The notes under the pieces were generated by a model, which saw only the letters and a program-made list of their open reading frames with translations, was not told where the DNA came from and did no database searches. From positions 30,018 through 94,017 of the forward strand of contig OENT01000585.1 of assembly GCA_900239685.1 (NCBI GenBank): a stretch of 64,000 nt of DNA, read 5' to 3'. A program made the position numbers and the translations under genes. The stretch's first letter is position 1; every line of letters begins with the position of its first letter. Origin of the DNA: Rotaria macrura. Taxonomy: Eukaryota; Rotifera; Eurotatoria; Philodinida; Philodinidae. Of the stretch, positions 50,547 through 62,300 are shown in pieces.

Positions 50547-50848
50547 GGCCTTGCCTACACTAGAAAAGTTAACGCTGAATTAACACACGTAATTGGTCGA
50601 AAAGTTAATTCAGATTTAATGCACTTTTGAAAAGGGCATTAAAGTTAATGCACCAATTGAGAAAGAACTTGATCAGCTAATTAGACAATGAATGTGCCTC
50701 GAGAAAGTCGCCTTTTATCAGTGATATATAGATCTTTCGAACGCGATAAATGAACTATAGAACGACAGAGGCAACGATTTTCGTGACCACGTGCTAGAAT
50801 TGTTCATTCTGAAAACATCGTAGTGACCACTTCTCAGTTCTGATTGAT
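50547..50848. mobile_element. Element D: inverted, truncated copy of element C
   Basis: It begins GGCCTTGCCTACACTAG and follows the reverse complement of element C through the centre (GTGACCACGTGCTAGAATTG, CTTCTCAGTTCTGATTGAT), then stops about 70 bp before the other terminus. The missing end marks a truncation at 50848. Confidence 0.75.
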
Positions 50849-53800
50849 CAAGCACTTTTACACATGTTTCATCAGCGATGATGAAAATATCGATTCGATT
50901 TGTTTACCGAAGCTCTCTCTACGCCTATAAATCTGAATTTGATTGTAGACTGCATAATTAGAAAATGCTTCATTTTCATCTCTAAAATTTTCATCCGTCT
51001 AGACTTAAGAATTCAACTCTACTGCAGAAGAGGAGATGTAGCTAGAACTTTCAACGAATATATTCCAGAATGTTTGTGGCGCGTAATGAAAATTCCGATC
51101 CAATAGATTGTGTTGTTCAATATTAATAGGGTTAGTAAAAAATTTATCTCTCCAAATTTAAGGACAGAGATTGAGTGTTACTGTGTAAATCTATGTATCA
51201 TTTCCATAATAACTTCACAAGGCTCGACGCTACAAAAATTTTGTTTCTTTAAATTTAATAAGAGCAATTTCGGCGAAGTCTAAAACCTATATGAGCACCT
51301 TATTTTCAAAATTATTTCAGTTTCACGAATAATAAATCAAAGGAAAAAAGAGCGTGATAGGTCTGCTGTGGAGTGCAATCCACACTTCCATACTTGGCAT
51401 TCCACGAAATTTCCAGTATATAACGTGGCCAAGAAGTCAACGAAAAGTGTTGAAAACTACGGATTCCTACATGTGAAACTAACATTTCTAATGATTCACT
51501 TTGGTTGACTCATTTATGATCTGTACATTCTATAGAAAACAATGGAAAAGAGCAGCAGAAATTTGATAAATTATACTGCTTTCAAAATTAAAAGTGATCG
51601 TTTCTATTGTGCCATGATAAAAATAAGAAACTGAAAATTTTGATGAACATTGCGATTTTAAAATTGGAGTGAGCCATAAAAAATTTCAAAAATTTGACGC
51701 CGAAGAATAAAAGTAATGCAGATTGAAGGGCAGAAACATGGATGTATTACCGTTCTGTTAGGCGAATGGACTCAACGGTGAGATCGAGAATTTCATTCAT
51801 AAATTCAATATTATCTGAGTTAGCTACCTTAACTCCTTATAGGAAGCAATAGCATACATTTTTAATGTTTCTTTGTTTCATGAAGATTAACTTTCATACC
51901 GTATTTTCTTGAACAGACACATATCGGCGAGGTAGAAATATAATAAGAGCCTGCGTGCTCGTTGGCATAATCCAGTGATGCCTCTAACAGACTGTTGCAA
52001 ATGAGAAAATGGCCTATCTTACTTTTACGCTTGTAGGTTGTTTTTTTTTCCACTGACAACAAATGGCTTGTCAAGTGTGCCCTTAAATTGCTGCTCTTAG
52101 TCTCTGCTGAATAAATGAAACAAAGTGGTGTTTGTTCTTGATTTTTTTTCGTCCTCACTTTTGAAAACAAATGCATTCGTTACATGTTTTTGAAAATAAG
52201 GCATCAAAATTGAATTATTGCCATTCTCGTAGATGCGAAAGTCGCGTCAATAGGTGAAAATGCTTGTTTAACTCATCAGAGACTTTTTGTCAGCAAAACT
52301 ATGTCTTGAAAATTATTGCCATGTTACATAATTGTATGTACGGCATAGTTTACTAACATCAGTTTGATTTTCACTCCACCAATATGGTCGTATTACAACT
52401 TTAATTTAAATAATTTCCTAAAACACGTGACACATATCATACTGGTTGCCTATTCACGCATCGCAGGGTATTGCTCGCTTTCAACATATAATAAATATAT
52501 TATGTTCTAGTTTCAACTTGTTGAATTTTGAGTGCAACTCATAGATTCGTGTATCTCACGTTTCCAACATTGCTAATAAATTGCTGATGAATCGCGATTT
52601 AATCACCAATTTTTTTTGAAAGCTTTCACGATTTCTTTGATAAATCGTGATTTTCCAATATTTTATTATCAATTATTCTCTTCATCATAGGCATTATTGT
52701 CGCACTTCAATCACGATTCAGAATACGTATGTTCAGCAACTGTTATCGTTTATTTTAATAGAGTAAATATTGTATTTTAAAATAGGGAGTCTATACAAAT
52801 GTGCACTTGAAAATATTTAAACAAAATATCAAAAAATTATACAACAATTATTATGAGCCAGCAAACTGGAGCATAATCCAAAAAAATAAATACGAAAACA
52901 TGCCTGCATAGACAAAAGGATATTCTGAAGTTGATGAGATTATCCTCGATTGAATCATTGAATTGCTATGTGAAGTTCACATCTAAAACATAGCAAGGCA
53001 ATATACATCTAAAAACCGTAATATGGCTTCAGTAAAGATAAAAAATGATCTTAATACGAAGAGGAAAGTAAATTTCTTGAGTTTGATGTTAGTCAAGTAT
53101 TGAGAAATTCATCTGATACTACAGTCATCATTGAATCCGAATAGAAGGAATGTTCAATCGAAAACTATGGTTAAAATAAAGTATTCATCATGAAAAACAC
53201 CTTATTAAACTGAAAAAATGAATATGAAATTACTTTAGTTCCTTGCACTTCGATTGTGACTTAAAATCATCCAATCTTATTCTTGTAACAATAGCGATGT
53301 CCATATTAAACGAAATCCGGTTTACAGTTTTGACTCTCAATGAGTACTTGAGAAGAACATGTTGGTGAAATCACTACGATATTAAAGTGTGAAAAACAAT
53401 ATAGCTGTTGCTGCTTATTCTTTAAAAAAGTACTAGTTTCATGTACATTGAGCAATATCTCCTCACTGTAGCTTATATCACACAAAAGAACTTCAACAAA
53501 CAAGGTAATACTATGTATTCATTCGAATCAAACGTTGGTGACAAATGATATTGAAAAATCCGTTGCATACCTCTCTCATTGTCTGTTATACAAAATTTAA
53601 TATATAATTAGTAATAATTTCGTAAATTAAAATGCGTGTGATAGAGTAGGACCAAGTCTGTAGTGGTCTGTGAACGTGGAAATATCCTCCAAAGGTGTGT
53701 TATGAAAAGAAACACCTACCTGTAATGGTTTGTGACGCTGAGAAGGGTCACGCAGTGGTTCTAAAACATCTACTCCAAACTATTCAACACTCCTTTCAGA

Positions 53801-56210
53801 TCTTGTTTCACAAAATCAATAGAAGACATATTTTCATTCTCAGTTTGATAAATTCTTCAAAAAATCCACAATTTATGACAATGTGAAAATTTCGTTTGGA
53901 AATTGGCGACTAAATATCAATTAATTTATTTGATTGGTCAGAGGTTTTGAACATATCACTTCTCATGTCATAATCGTTATAAAATCTGCATTTTATCGCT
54001 GAATCCTTTACTGCACATGATAAATCGCAATGTGATAAGCGAGTTTTTTCGAAAATTGCCAAAATCACCAGAATTTTGACGATATGGGTTGAAAACATAT
54101 TCTTGTTTACTTTTTCATGATAAAAGAACCGCTTATCGTGACTCATAACAATACATATTTATTCATGTTTGGAATTCATTTTATCTGAACACAAATACCA
54201 TATTTATCATCATATGGAATGTAGTTGAGTAAAGCAATTGCACTTTCGACAGGCTGATCGTGTTAAAATATTCTGAAAACAAACGAAACTAGCATTTCCA
54301 ACAACACTGGAAAGTCAAACATAACATAAACATCGTCTGATTATTTAGTTATTCACAATATCACATGACTTGATTATCAGCACAAAAATATATAAAGTGC
54401 AAGATGTGAGACTCTGATGAATAGTTTACACGTGAATTGAACATCGGGCGAGTCGTACGAAAATACTGCTCTGAGTGATTACCTAAATCAATATACTTGA
54501 GTCTCCAAAGATTAACACTTGCAGTGACAGTCAAATTCACACTCAAAATCTATAGTACTGATTACGCCTTTAAATAAGTTGACATCACATCCTACAATGT
54601 CTTCTTTTTCTATTCTGTATTTCAACTTAATAGTTGATCTTTAAACAAAGATGTACCATAATATTCCTGCAATCAAAATGATTTAGAAATGTTCATACAT
54701 CTGGCTTTCTCTCTCTCTCAAGCCTGCATATAGTAAATTACTCATGACTCTAAACCTGAATATTTCAGTATTTTATCAATCGATCATCTTGCTTGGATTT
54801 TATTTCTCCCTTTTGTGAATACGATACAGACGAGTTGTTCCACGAACAGGCAATCATCTCGAAATTGTCATGGTTGTAGAAATATAACAAAGTGTATCAA
54901 TTGTTGGATACGGGAAACTTGAAATTGAATGAGCAATAATATTGGAATACAAGTTAAAATCACGGATTCTCTCTATTGGAATCTTTTGGAATTTCTTGAG
55001 AGTACAAGAATGACAGCTTTTATTCCTGAAATCATTGCTAAGATTTCAAATCAATCTGTCGACAAGGTTGATATTATAAAAGGAAGCTATGATTTTTAAA
55101 TCTGGAAGATGATCCTTATAACTCCTTAATTCACAATTTTCCGAAAACGTTGAGAATTACAAATGCATCTCACTTAGCTGAAACTTGACGGTGTATGTGG
55201 CTAACGAAATAATTGCATTATCAATTCCACTGTAGTTTAAACAGTCTAATATTTTTTCCACAAAACTGGTACACTTCTAAATCTGCTTCGTTTATTTCGT
55301 AAAGTTAGATAAATCATTGAACTAAGACAACTGTTGAGAAAAGAAAATAGTGAAAAATACAAAACCTTTTGCTTCCATAGTTCTGATATTTCGACTTTCG
55401 AACGGTTGTGATAGTAAACTACACGAATTTTCTTATGAGTTCAATATGACAAGGAAATCTAGAGTTTTTTTTAATTTTAATTATTCAAAATTCATCAACG
55501 TAGGATGTTTGTAAAATGTTTGATGATTTGCATTCTGAGAAAATTGATAAATGGCATCGTGATATTTTCTGAATATTACATAAGAAGGACATTTACTAAA
55601 ATTAACATGTTTTCTGATTAAGAAAAAAAACTGAAGCTGTACCGTCACATAAACGTGTTTTGGTTAAACATCTGAAATTTTTTTAATACTCTGGTTCCGT
55701 CGAAGGAAACAAAGTATTCTTCTTCTCTAATAAAACATGCTGACTCAAATAAGAAGTGCTACAATGCTTGCTATGTGAAAAATAAATTCAGACGAGTACT
55801 TTTTTAATTGATTTTGCTTCTTCATACGTACATTTTTCTTCTGCTGTGTTAAATCATAAGCAAATCACTTTCTTCTGCAAACAGTGCATTTTTTTTCCAT
55901 TCACTATCGAGGTTTCTTCATGGTAAATGAAAAATTCTATTTGTACATGTATTCATGCGTCTGCAAACATTTATTTATTGTAACATAAATCAGTTTATAC
56001 TAAAAAATCATTATGTAGAGATATCCATATTATTAGCCATTCAATAATGTAATCATTGTATGATGTGAATGTTTTACGATGAAAGCATCAAGAGCTTCTT
56101 GATATTCGATAGAAATTCGTTCTCATAGTTTCTAGTTCCACTTTTCAAAGGTTAAACGTCTTTCACATGTACATTCAATAGAATCTATTTACATTCGTAA
56201 CCATTTTCAG
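50849..56210. other. Gene-poor spacer
   Basis: Short frames at 51862-52176 and 53910-54146 (minus) and 53695-53886 (plus) do not resemble known families. ATCGTGATT/AATCGCGATT words occur at 52580-52660 and may mark an eroded element. I see nothing else to annotate. Confidence 0.4.
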
Positions 56211-56370
56211 ATACATTAAGAGAACAAGATTCGTTAATTGCAACTGTTTTTCCAAAATTAAAAGATAATTATGATGACAAATATAATCTTCAGCTTCAGC
56301 CTTATGCGCCCAAGATCCTTTTCATCTTACCGAGAGGATCTATTCACTCACTCCGTCATACATTCTAGTA

Positions 56371-57958
56371 AAGTAGCGGAAAAAAATTTAAGAACAAGAA
56401 ATTTTATTCTTGTGCTCTTTCATGATAAAACCTATTGGCTTTCTAATGATTGATATGAGTAGTAATGACATATAATTATCCAAGAAATATGAAAACAATT
56501 CAATAATGTTCGTTCTTACTGTGCAGTAAGTAGTTTATTTTTTCACCAGCAGAAAAAGGTTTAAGAACAAAAATACATTTCTATATTTTATTTCAAAAAA
56601 AAAGATGAAAACTAAGTAAAATGTCCACCTTTGGCCCGCAAACACTTTTCTAATCTGTCAGGCATTGAATCCACCAGGCTACGACATAATTCAATACCAA
56701 GATCCTTCCATTCTGCTTCAAGCCTTTGACTAAGAGTTGCTTTATTGTAAATAGGCGTTGGCATCAATTTTTTGTCGAGAATACTCCAAACCATTTCGAT
56801 GGGATTAAGGTCAGGACTCTTGGCAGGCCAATCCAAAACATTGAGTTTCATTTGCTTCATTTTGTAGTCACCATATTGGATGTATGCCACGGTGCTAAAT
56901 CCTGCTGGAAAATTAATTTGGGCTTGTCTTGGACTTTGTTCATTGATCGTTTTAATTCATTGTTTAAGACTTCACAATATACATTACTATTCATGTTTTC
57001 ATCGAAAACTCTTGCTTCAGTTGGTCCTCGACCAGAAATACCGCCCCAGATGCCTAACTTTCCTTCTCTATCTGTATTTACTTGTTGAATACAATCTGAA
57101 TGAAGCCGCTCTTCATCTGTTCGCCATATTTTCACCCGATTCTTTCTTTCAAGAACATAGAATGTTAACTCGTCAGAGAATATTACGTTTCTCCAATCGT
57201 CCTTGCTAAAATGAGCGTACTTCTTGCACCAGGCCACCCATTGCTCACGATGCTTCGAACTGAGCCACTGTTTCTTCAGTTTCACCTTGTATTCATAACC
57301 CAATTTCTTCAGGTAATTGAAGACTGTTCGTGAGTTGATGGGTTCAGGTAGAGATTGATTCAAATCTCTCGTGATCTTGCTCACTGAGAGCCTGTTTTCA
57401 CCCTTCACAAGCCTTTTCAGATGTCGTTGGTCGCGCTCTCCGAGCCTTTTCGGNTTCGGTCTTCCAGAACGCTTTTTGTCGACGTATTCACCTGTTTCCC
57501 TGTGTTTCTTGATGGCGTTAAAGACACAACACTTGGAAATGTTCAATTGTTTGGCCACTTCATCCATTGACATAGAGATTTTGCCGTTATTATATAGAGC
57601 AACCGCCTGTGCCCGAATATATGGACCAATAGCATTTTTCCCCATATATCACAAATAAATTTTTATAAAATAGAGCAAAATTATTTAGTATCAGCTTCGA
57701 TAGTGGTTACGAGTCGTAACAGACGTTTATTTGCCACGAACACGATAGAAATGTATTTTTGTTCTTAAACTTTTTTCTGCTGGTGAAAAAATAAACTACT
57801 TACTGCACAGTAAGAACGAACATTATTGAATTGTTTTCATATTTCTTGGATAATTATATGTCATTGCTACTCATATCAATCATTAGAAAGCCAATAGGTT
57901 TTATTATGAAAGAGCACAAGAATAAAATTTCTTGTTCTTAAACTTTTTTCCGCTACTT
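56371..57958 (-). mobile_element. Tc1-family transposon with ~210-bp inverted repeats, TA-flanked
   Basis: The ends AAGTAGCGGAAAA and TTTTCCGCTACTT are flanked by TA (56369-56370, 57959-57960). The terminal inverted repeats reach about 56585 on the left and begin about 57745 on the right. Each holds two related sites, an outer GGAAAAAAATTTAAGAACAAG and an inner GAAAAAGGTTTAAGAACAAA, the IR/DR arrangement known from Tc1 elements such as Sleeping Beauty. The element is 1588 bp, the standard Tc1 size, and encodes one transposase on the minus strand. Confidence 0.95.
56612..57645 (-). pseudogene. Tc1-type DD34E transposase with one frameshift
   Basis: The frame starts with ATG at 57645 (MGKNAIGPYIRAQAVALYNN). 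It shows a first helix-turn-helix (residues about 15-55), a GRP linker (KKRSGRP, next to the ambiguous base at 57454), a second helix-turn-helix, and the catalytic core: Asp in VIFSDELTFYV, Asp in IFQQDLAPWHT, Glu in SPDLNPIEMVW. The spacing between the last two is 34 residues. After NMVTTK (near 56858) the frame is lost and resumes one frame over at MKQMKLNVLDWPAKSPDL, continuing to the stop at 56612. The total, about 344 codons, is the usual size. The break is at an AAAA run, so a sequencing or assembly error cannot be excluded. All other features look intact. Confidence 0.9.
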
Positions 57959-58363
57959 TATGTTGATGTGCGGGGAGGAATTCAGACAGACCCAACTGAT
58001 AATAATAGCGAAGTATAAACGTGTCTCGATGAAATTGATCTATGCAAAATATATTCCCTTCCCTCCAATTTTCTAGCCAGGTATAGTTTTCAAAACCTCA
58101 ACTATGTCCATCGTTCACATCCTATGAAGGTTTTGTTAAGTCATCGTTATGATTCATGATCAACATTTGCAATTATTCTTTCATCACTCTCCAAGTATTT
58201 AAACAAATACATTTGTTCAGATCTTAATCATATCGATGATGCTGAATGGCTTTCTCAACGATATTGGCTAGATCCAGATCGAATGCAAGCTGTCCGTATA
58301 GTACGCTCTGCTTGTTTCATTCTACGTAAAAGTTCTTCTTTTGTATGGGAAAAACTGAATTAA

Positions 58364-58981
58364 ATACCGAAAAACTTCATTCTGCAGCAGTCTGTTTAGA
58401 ATGCAGACGAGATGAAATCGAGCGGAAAAAGGATGGGAAAAAATAAACAATTGAGTTTGAACATGGTCATCGTCAAACAGCGTCAACGTGTTGCAAACAA
58501 TGGCAAATGCTGTTATTTCAATCTAAAAGAGAAGTTTGTTAGTTCAATGTGATTGAAACTAGTATTTAAAAATCACGGTACTATAACATTCGTCGAATTA
58601 CAGTGCAGATTGAAAAGATAAACAGTTTCCTTATCTCTGTAAATTACGAATTTCTTCTTTCTCGTCTGATCTTTTATATTTGAGTTTACTTTGCTTTTTT
58701 ATCTTAGTTTCGTACATGGTTCTATTCCTCAAATCTGATAAATACCTCTACGAAATTTGAATAGGAAATTCCCGAATAAAAAAGTGATATCTATACAATT
58801 TTCATAGTGAATTTCACACAATTATATTGAATATTCTCGACATATTACCACTGTCGGCTAATTTTCGTACGCAGAAAAGGCGTTGTGGTGAGTTTGGCTG
58901 TTTCAGATAATTAGATATGAATGGATAAACATCAGATTAACTTTAATCTTTTTTTAAGATCAACTTTTTTCCCATGCAATG
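58364..58981. other. Short spacer between two decayed coding regions
   Basis: AT-rich sequence with no feature beyond a donor-like GTGAGT near 58888. Confidence 0.4.
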
Positions 58982-59730
58982 ATTCACTTTGAAAAATATC
59001 ATGATACTTCCATGTAATACAACAATAGTAGAAGAATGTACTGCAGAAGTAGAACGATGGTCCAAATCCTTTGTATTGGTGCTGATTGAGTGAACAAAGT
59101 GAACAAACTCGGCGGATGCAATCTATTTTTCGATAATAATGGTTGTTGTGTGAATCACATTACAATCGGGCAACCAACGATCTTCTAAATGAAGCCAAAA
59201 TATTAAAAAATTTCTGGCATGGAAAATATCAATATCTTGATCTGAGCTAGAGTCGGTTAGATAGAACTCTAATTTGTTCGGATTCTGGTTCGTGCTCTGA
59301 TTTCAAATGACAAGTATTACTCCAAAAGTAATAATCAAGTACGATCACATTCTTCTACGAGGATGCAAGCTGCTGAATCTAAATAAATGTGGAAAGGATC
59401 CTTCTTATTCATAGTGCATATCTAGTATTATTTTAAAAATTTTATTCAGAAAACTGTAGAAACTGATTGGTTGATCAGAGCAGGGCATGTAGCTCAGGAG
59501 AACTTCAGTGTCAAGTGAGTGTGGGAGCTTATTAAAGTCCTTTGATTCAGTGACGAGTCTAAGCCAATAACTCGAATAGTTTTTACGTGTATTATTAACT
59601 AGTTATAGCAAATAATCGAAAGCTCTCAGAAACAACAGAATGGACTACCTCTTAAATGTCCAAACAAGCATAATCTACTACTTAAAAAATTTTCTTTTCA
59701 ACAAGCCAATGTATGTGGCGTGTCTCTAAA
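58982..59730 (+). pseudogene. Scattered coding remnants, family not recognised
   Basis: Several protein-like pieces occur in different frames. One is 58982-59094 (TIVEECTAEVERWSKSFVLV, then stop). The next, in another frame, covers about 59092-59190 (NKVNKLGGCNLFFDNNGCC, then stop). A piece from 59450 ends at a perfect GTGAGT donor near 59515 (TDWLIRAGHVAQENFSVK). The last, after a TCTCAG acceptor at 59630, reads NNRMDYLLNVQTSIIYYLKN to a stop at about 59730; its phase fits the preceding piece. This could be a decayed gene, or two real terminal exons plus debris. It may be the downstream part of the gene hit by the Tc1 element. Confidence 0.35.
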
Positions 59731-60785
59731 TAAATAGCAGCTCGGCATGTACACCCAATCATCAACACCGCAATTTTACATATTGAGTTCATGCTTTCTT
59801 TATCATAATACACTGGCTTCGAGTTATACTCAGTAAACGTATTATGAAATCATAAAAAGTAGCAACCCGTTAGAATTTAAATTCCATTTGAACGAAAATT
59901 TTGTATTTCAGCATGTCGACCTCAATTTTTTTAACCATTTTTTAATAAACTCTTAGAAGCTCGTATTGTTTAGTTATTTTTAGTTCATGCATTCATGAAG
60001 AAAAGCTATTAGAAAATATTTCATTTTTGTTTGATTAATTAATTTGAAATATATTTATAAAATTAAAGCCTTTTCTGCGCATTTATAATTGCAGTTTGAT
60101 GAGAATTATCAACTCTCTTGAATGTCACAATTAATACATCTACGGTATCTCTACATTTCGTCCCATACTATGACTATTCATTTTCATTACACAAATATGA
60201 AATAAAATTTATTTTAATAAATTCAAGTGCTTATTTTCAATTTCATAGCCATTTCAGTTATATATTCCTTAATATTGTAAATATTATTAGACAGGAAAAT
60301 TTTTTTAAATTGTGAATCAAGATTTCCCCTTGATTTTTACTCTTGTTCTTTGTTTGTCTCACTTGTACGAATTCTTTCAATATCGATCTTGAATCAAGAT
60401 TGCTCACGTAAAATGTATTTAACAAGTTTATTAATAGAAAGATATTTGATTGATATGCAATTGACGATCGCATGATGCCATCCCTCGACAACATTATTCG
60501 TTGTTGAGAAGTCTTGTATAAACCCATCATAGACACTCCAAAATTTTAACCTAAATTTTGGTTCACTTCTACAGTTTTAATCTTCGAAACTAAGCAGAAA
60601 TGGGTAACTTCGTTTTTTTTCAAGAAAGTTTGGCGGAGTTAAACAGGAACTGTAAAATAAAAAGCTTGTTAGCGCAACAACTATGTAGCTAGAATGTGGA
60701 ATTCACGTACTCTGCAAAAAAGAACACGTTATGCACTAGTAATTCTTTTTTGTAATAAAGTATGATATAAGATATACAACGGGTG
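59731..60785. other. Gene-poor spacer
   Basis: Short frames at 60118-60315 and 60258-60536 are not convincing. I see nothing else. Confidence 0.4.
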
Positions 60786-61400
60786 TGTGCCAGTAATAAA
60801 GTCACGACCTATGTGCGTATTCTATCGGTCAATATATGTTAGAACAATCGGTTCCCATGGCAAAAAAACAAGGATATATTCACTGCGAAACGCGTTAATG
60901 CTGGTCGATCTAACGCATTTCGCAGCGTTTCCCATGAAGAGAAGCGTATAAAACCCTTTTCCCACTTACTCAAAACGCGTTTCGGAACCAGAATTCCCGA
61001 ATGAAAACGAAAATTTTATCGTATCGCGGCGTTTTTAACCGGTTTAGAAGCTACGAAACGCGTTAAACCGGCCAGCATTAACGCGTTCTGCAGCATTTAA
61101 AAGTAACGTTTTTTTTGCCATGGGTTACAATGTGGATAGATGTTCTGACCTCGTGACCGATAGCTACTACTGCTTGCTCATTCTGACCTTTACTCAACCT
61201 TTCCTCTCTTCTCTCTAATTTCCTCTCTTCTATATAAACTTGCGTTTTGTATGAAACACACAGAGCTGGGGTGATGAAGTAGTGTAGTGAACACCGTACA
61301 CCGAGAATAGCGGTAACGCTACTCCTTCAGTTTCTCACGACATCATAATAAAATAAATACTTCAGTAGTAACGAAACCATCTATCCTTTATTTCGTTACA
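60786..61400 (+). mobile_element. Probable LTR (solo or 5' LTR) interrupted by a miniature element
   Basis: The sequence from TGTGCC (60786) to GTTACA (61400) has TG...CA ends. It has a TATATAAA box at 61231 and an AATAAA poly(A) signal at 61348 with spacing appropriate for an LTR's promoter and R region. Flanking pentamers GGGTG and TGGTG agree at 4 of 5. Removing the insertion at 60854-61124 leaves about 344 bp. The bases after it (TGGTGAGAAC) could be a primer-binding site, but no retroviral-type genes follow, so it is probably solo or truncated. Confidence 0.5.
60854..61124. mobile_element. Miniature element with CCCATGGCAAAAAAA ends inside the LTR
   Basis: The ends CCCATGGCAAAAAAAC and GTTTTTTTTGCCATGGG are inverted. 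The 271-bp interior is filled with AAACGCGTT and GCATTAACGCG words plus an inverted CGTTTC/GAAACG set. Target duplication is unclear (GTT / TTA). Confidence 0.75.
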
Positions 61401-61607
61401 TGGTGAGAACTACCAATCAAGCCTGATTGCGCTTATTGGTGGTGGTCAATATAATCAACGAGGTATCAAAAAACTTTTTCAAAATGTTTTTTAAATGAAT
61501 CAGATTTTTCTGGTTTCTACAATGCCTATAACTAAACATAATCGTCATTAGTCTTGAGACAGAAAATTGGCATAATGTTTCAGAAAACAAGTTTTTCTTA
61601 ATGAAAG
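61401..61607. other. Short spacer after the LTR
   Basis: This includes the possible primer-binding sequence and AT-rich DNA. No gene is present. Confidence 0.4.
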
Positions 61608-62300
61608 CTCCGTAGCCGAACATCTTGTAAGCAAGATCTTGAAATCTGGGACCGGTAAGCAAAATCTTATCAAGATCTTGAGCAAAACATAAAGCGACAT
61701 CATTCGTATATTTAGATGTCGCCTAGTAGGCATTCACCGTCCTGTTATGCATATGGAGTCGTATATAAACAACATGATTGATCATAGGAAACATTCATTT
61801 TCAAAATATTTTTTCAATACTATTTCTCGATTATTAATTATTCCAGAACATGCTGATCTCGATCGATGGTTGGGAGAGGATTGCCCTGAAGTGGTCTCAC
61901 AGAGATCCGGCCAAAGGAAAGCTAGTCAAGTCCCAAAATCTGACTTGCTTGAATCGTTTGGGAGAGAATAAATAAATTGAAAATAATTTAAAAAAATATC
62001 ACAATACGTTTTTACATAAAAAATAAAACATGCGCTGCCCGGTAGGTTTGAATCACGTTTTCAGAATGTGACGTACATGGTGTCAGAAATCACGACACAT
62101 GCAACACGTTTTATCTTAGGACATAAACAAGATTTAATGGATTCGTACCTAAGATCTTAGTTATATGTGCCCAAGATCTGTAATAAGATCTTGGTACAAG
62201 ATAATCGTATTATCTTGTACCTTCATTTTCAAGATCTGTTCACCTCTCTGTACCCAAGATCTTTGCCAGGATCTTGCTTACAAAATGTTCGACTACGGAG
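61608..62300. mobile_element. Word-filled element with CTCCGTAG ends and AAGATCTTG interior
   Basis: The ends are CTCCGTAGCCGAACATCTTG and its inverse at 62268-62300 (TTACAAAATGTTCGACTACGGAG), imperfectly paired over more than 30 bp. Flanking octamers AATGAAAG and AAGTAAAG agree at 6 of 8. Both interior flanks repeat CAAGATCTTG and CCCAAGATC. The centre (61850-61970) holds a different, protein-like segment after an acceptor-like ATTCCAG (EHADLDRWLGEDCPEVVSQR...), which may be a captured exon. Confidence 0.7.

Larger units (their letters stand above)
56211..58363 (+). pseudogene. Unrecognised coding sequence interrupted by a Tc1-like transposon
   Basis: An exon-like frame begins after a good acceptor (ACCATTTTCAG, ending 56210) with TLREQDSLIATVFPKLKDNY and continues to the insertion site at 56370. 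Removing the transposon and one TA copy, the same frame resumes at 57961 with YVDVRGGIQTDPTDNN and runs to a final stop at 58361-58363 (ending SSSFVWEKLN). Three in-frame stops remain: TAG 56366-56368 at the insertion point, TAA 58016-58018 and TGA 58157-58159. About 190 codons of otherwise protein-like sequence (WLSQRYWLDPDRM, HPMKVLLSHRYDS) keep one frame on both sides. I do not recognise the family. Stops plus insertion indicate a dead copy; whether upstream exons exist is unknown. Confidence 0.6.

Noticed and set aside
57371-57658. Plus-strand frame of 95 codons over the transposon
   Set aside because: Antisense of the transposase DNA-binding region.
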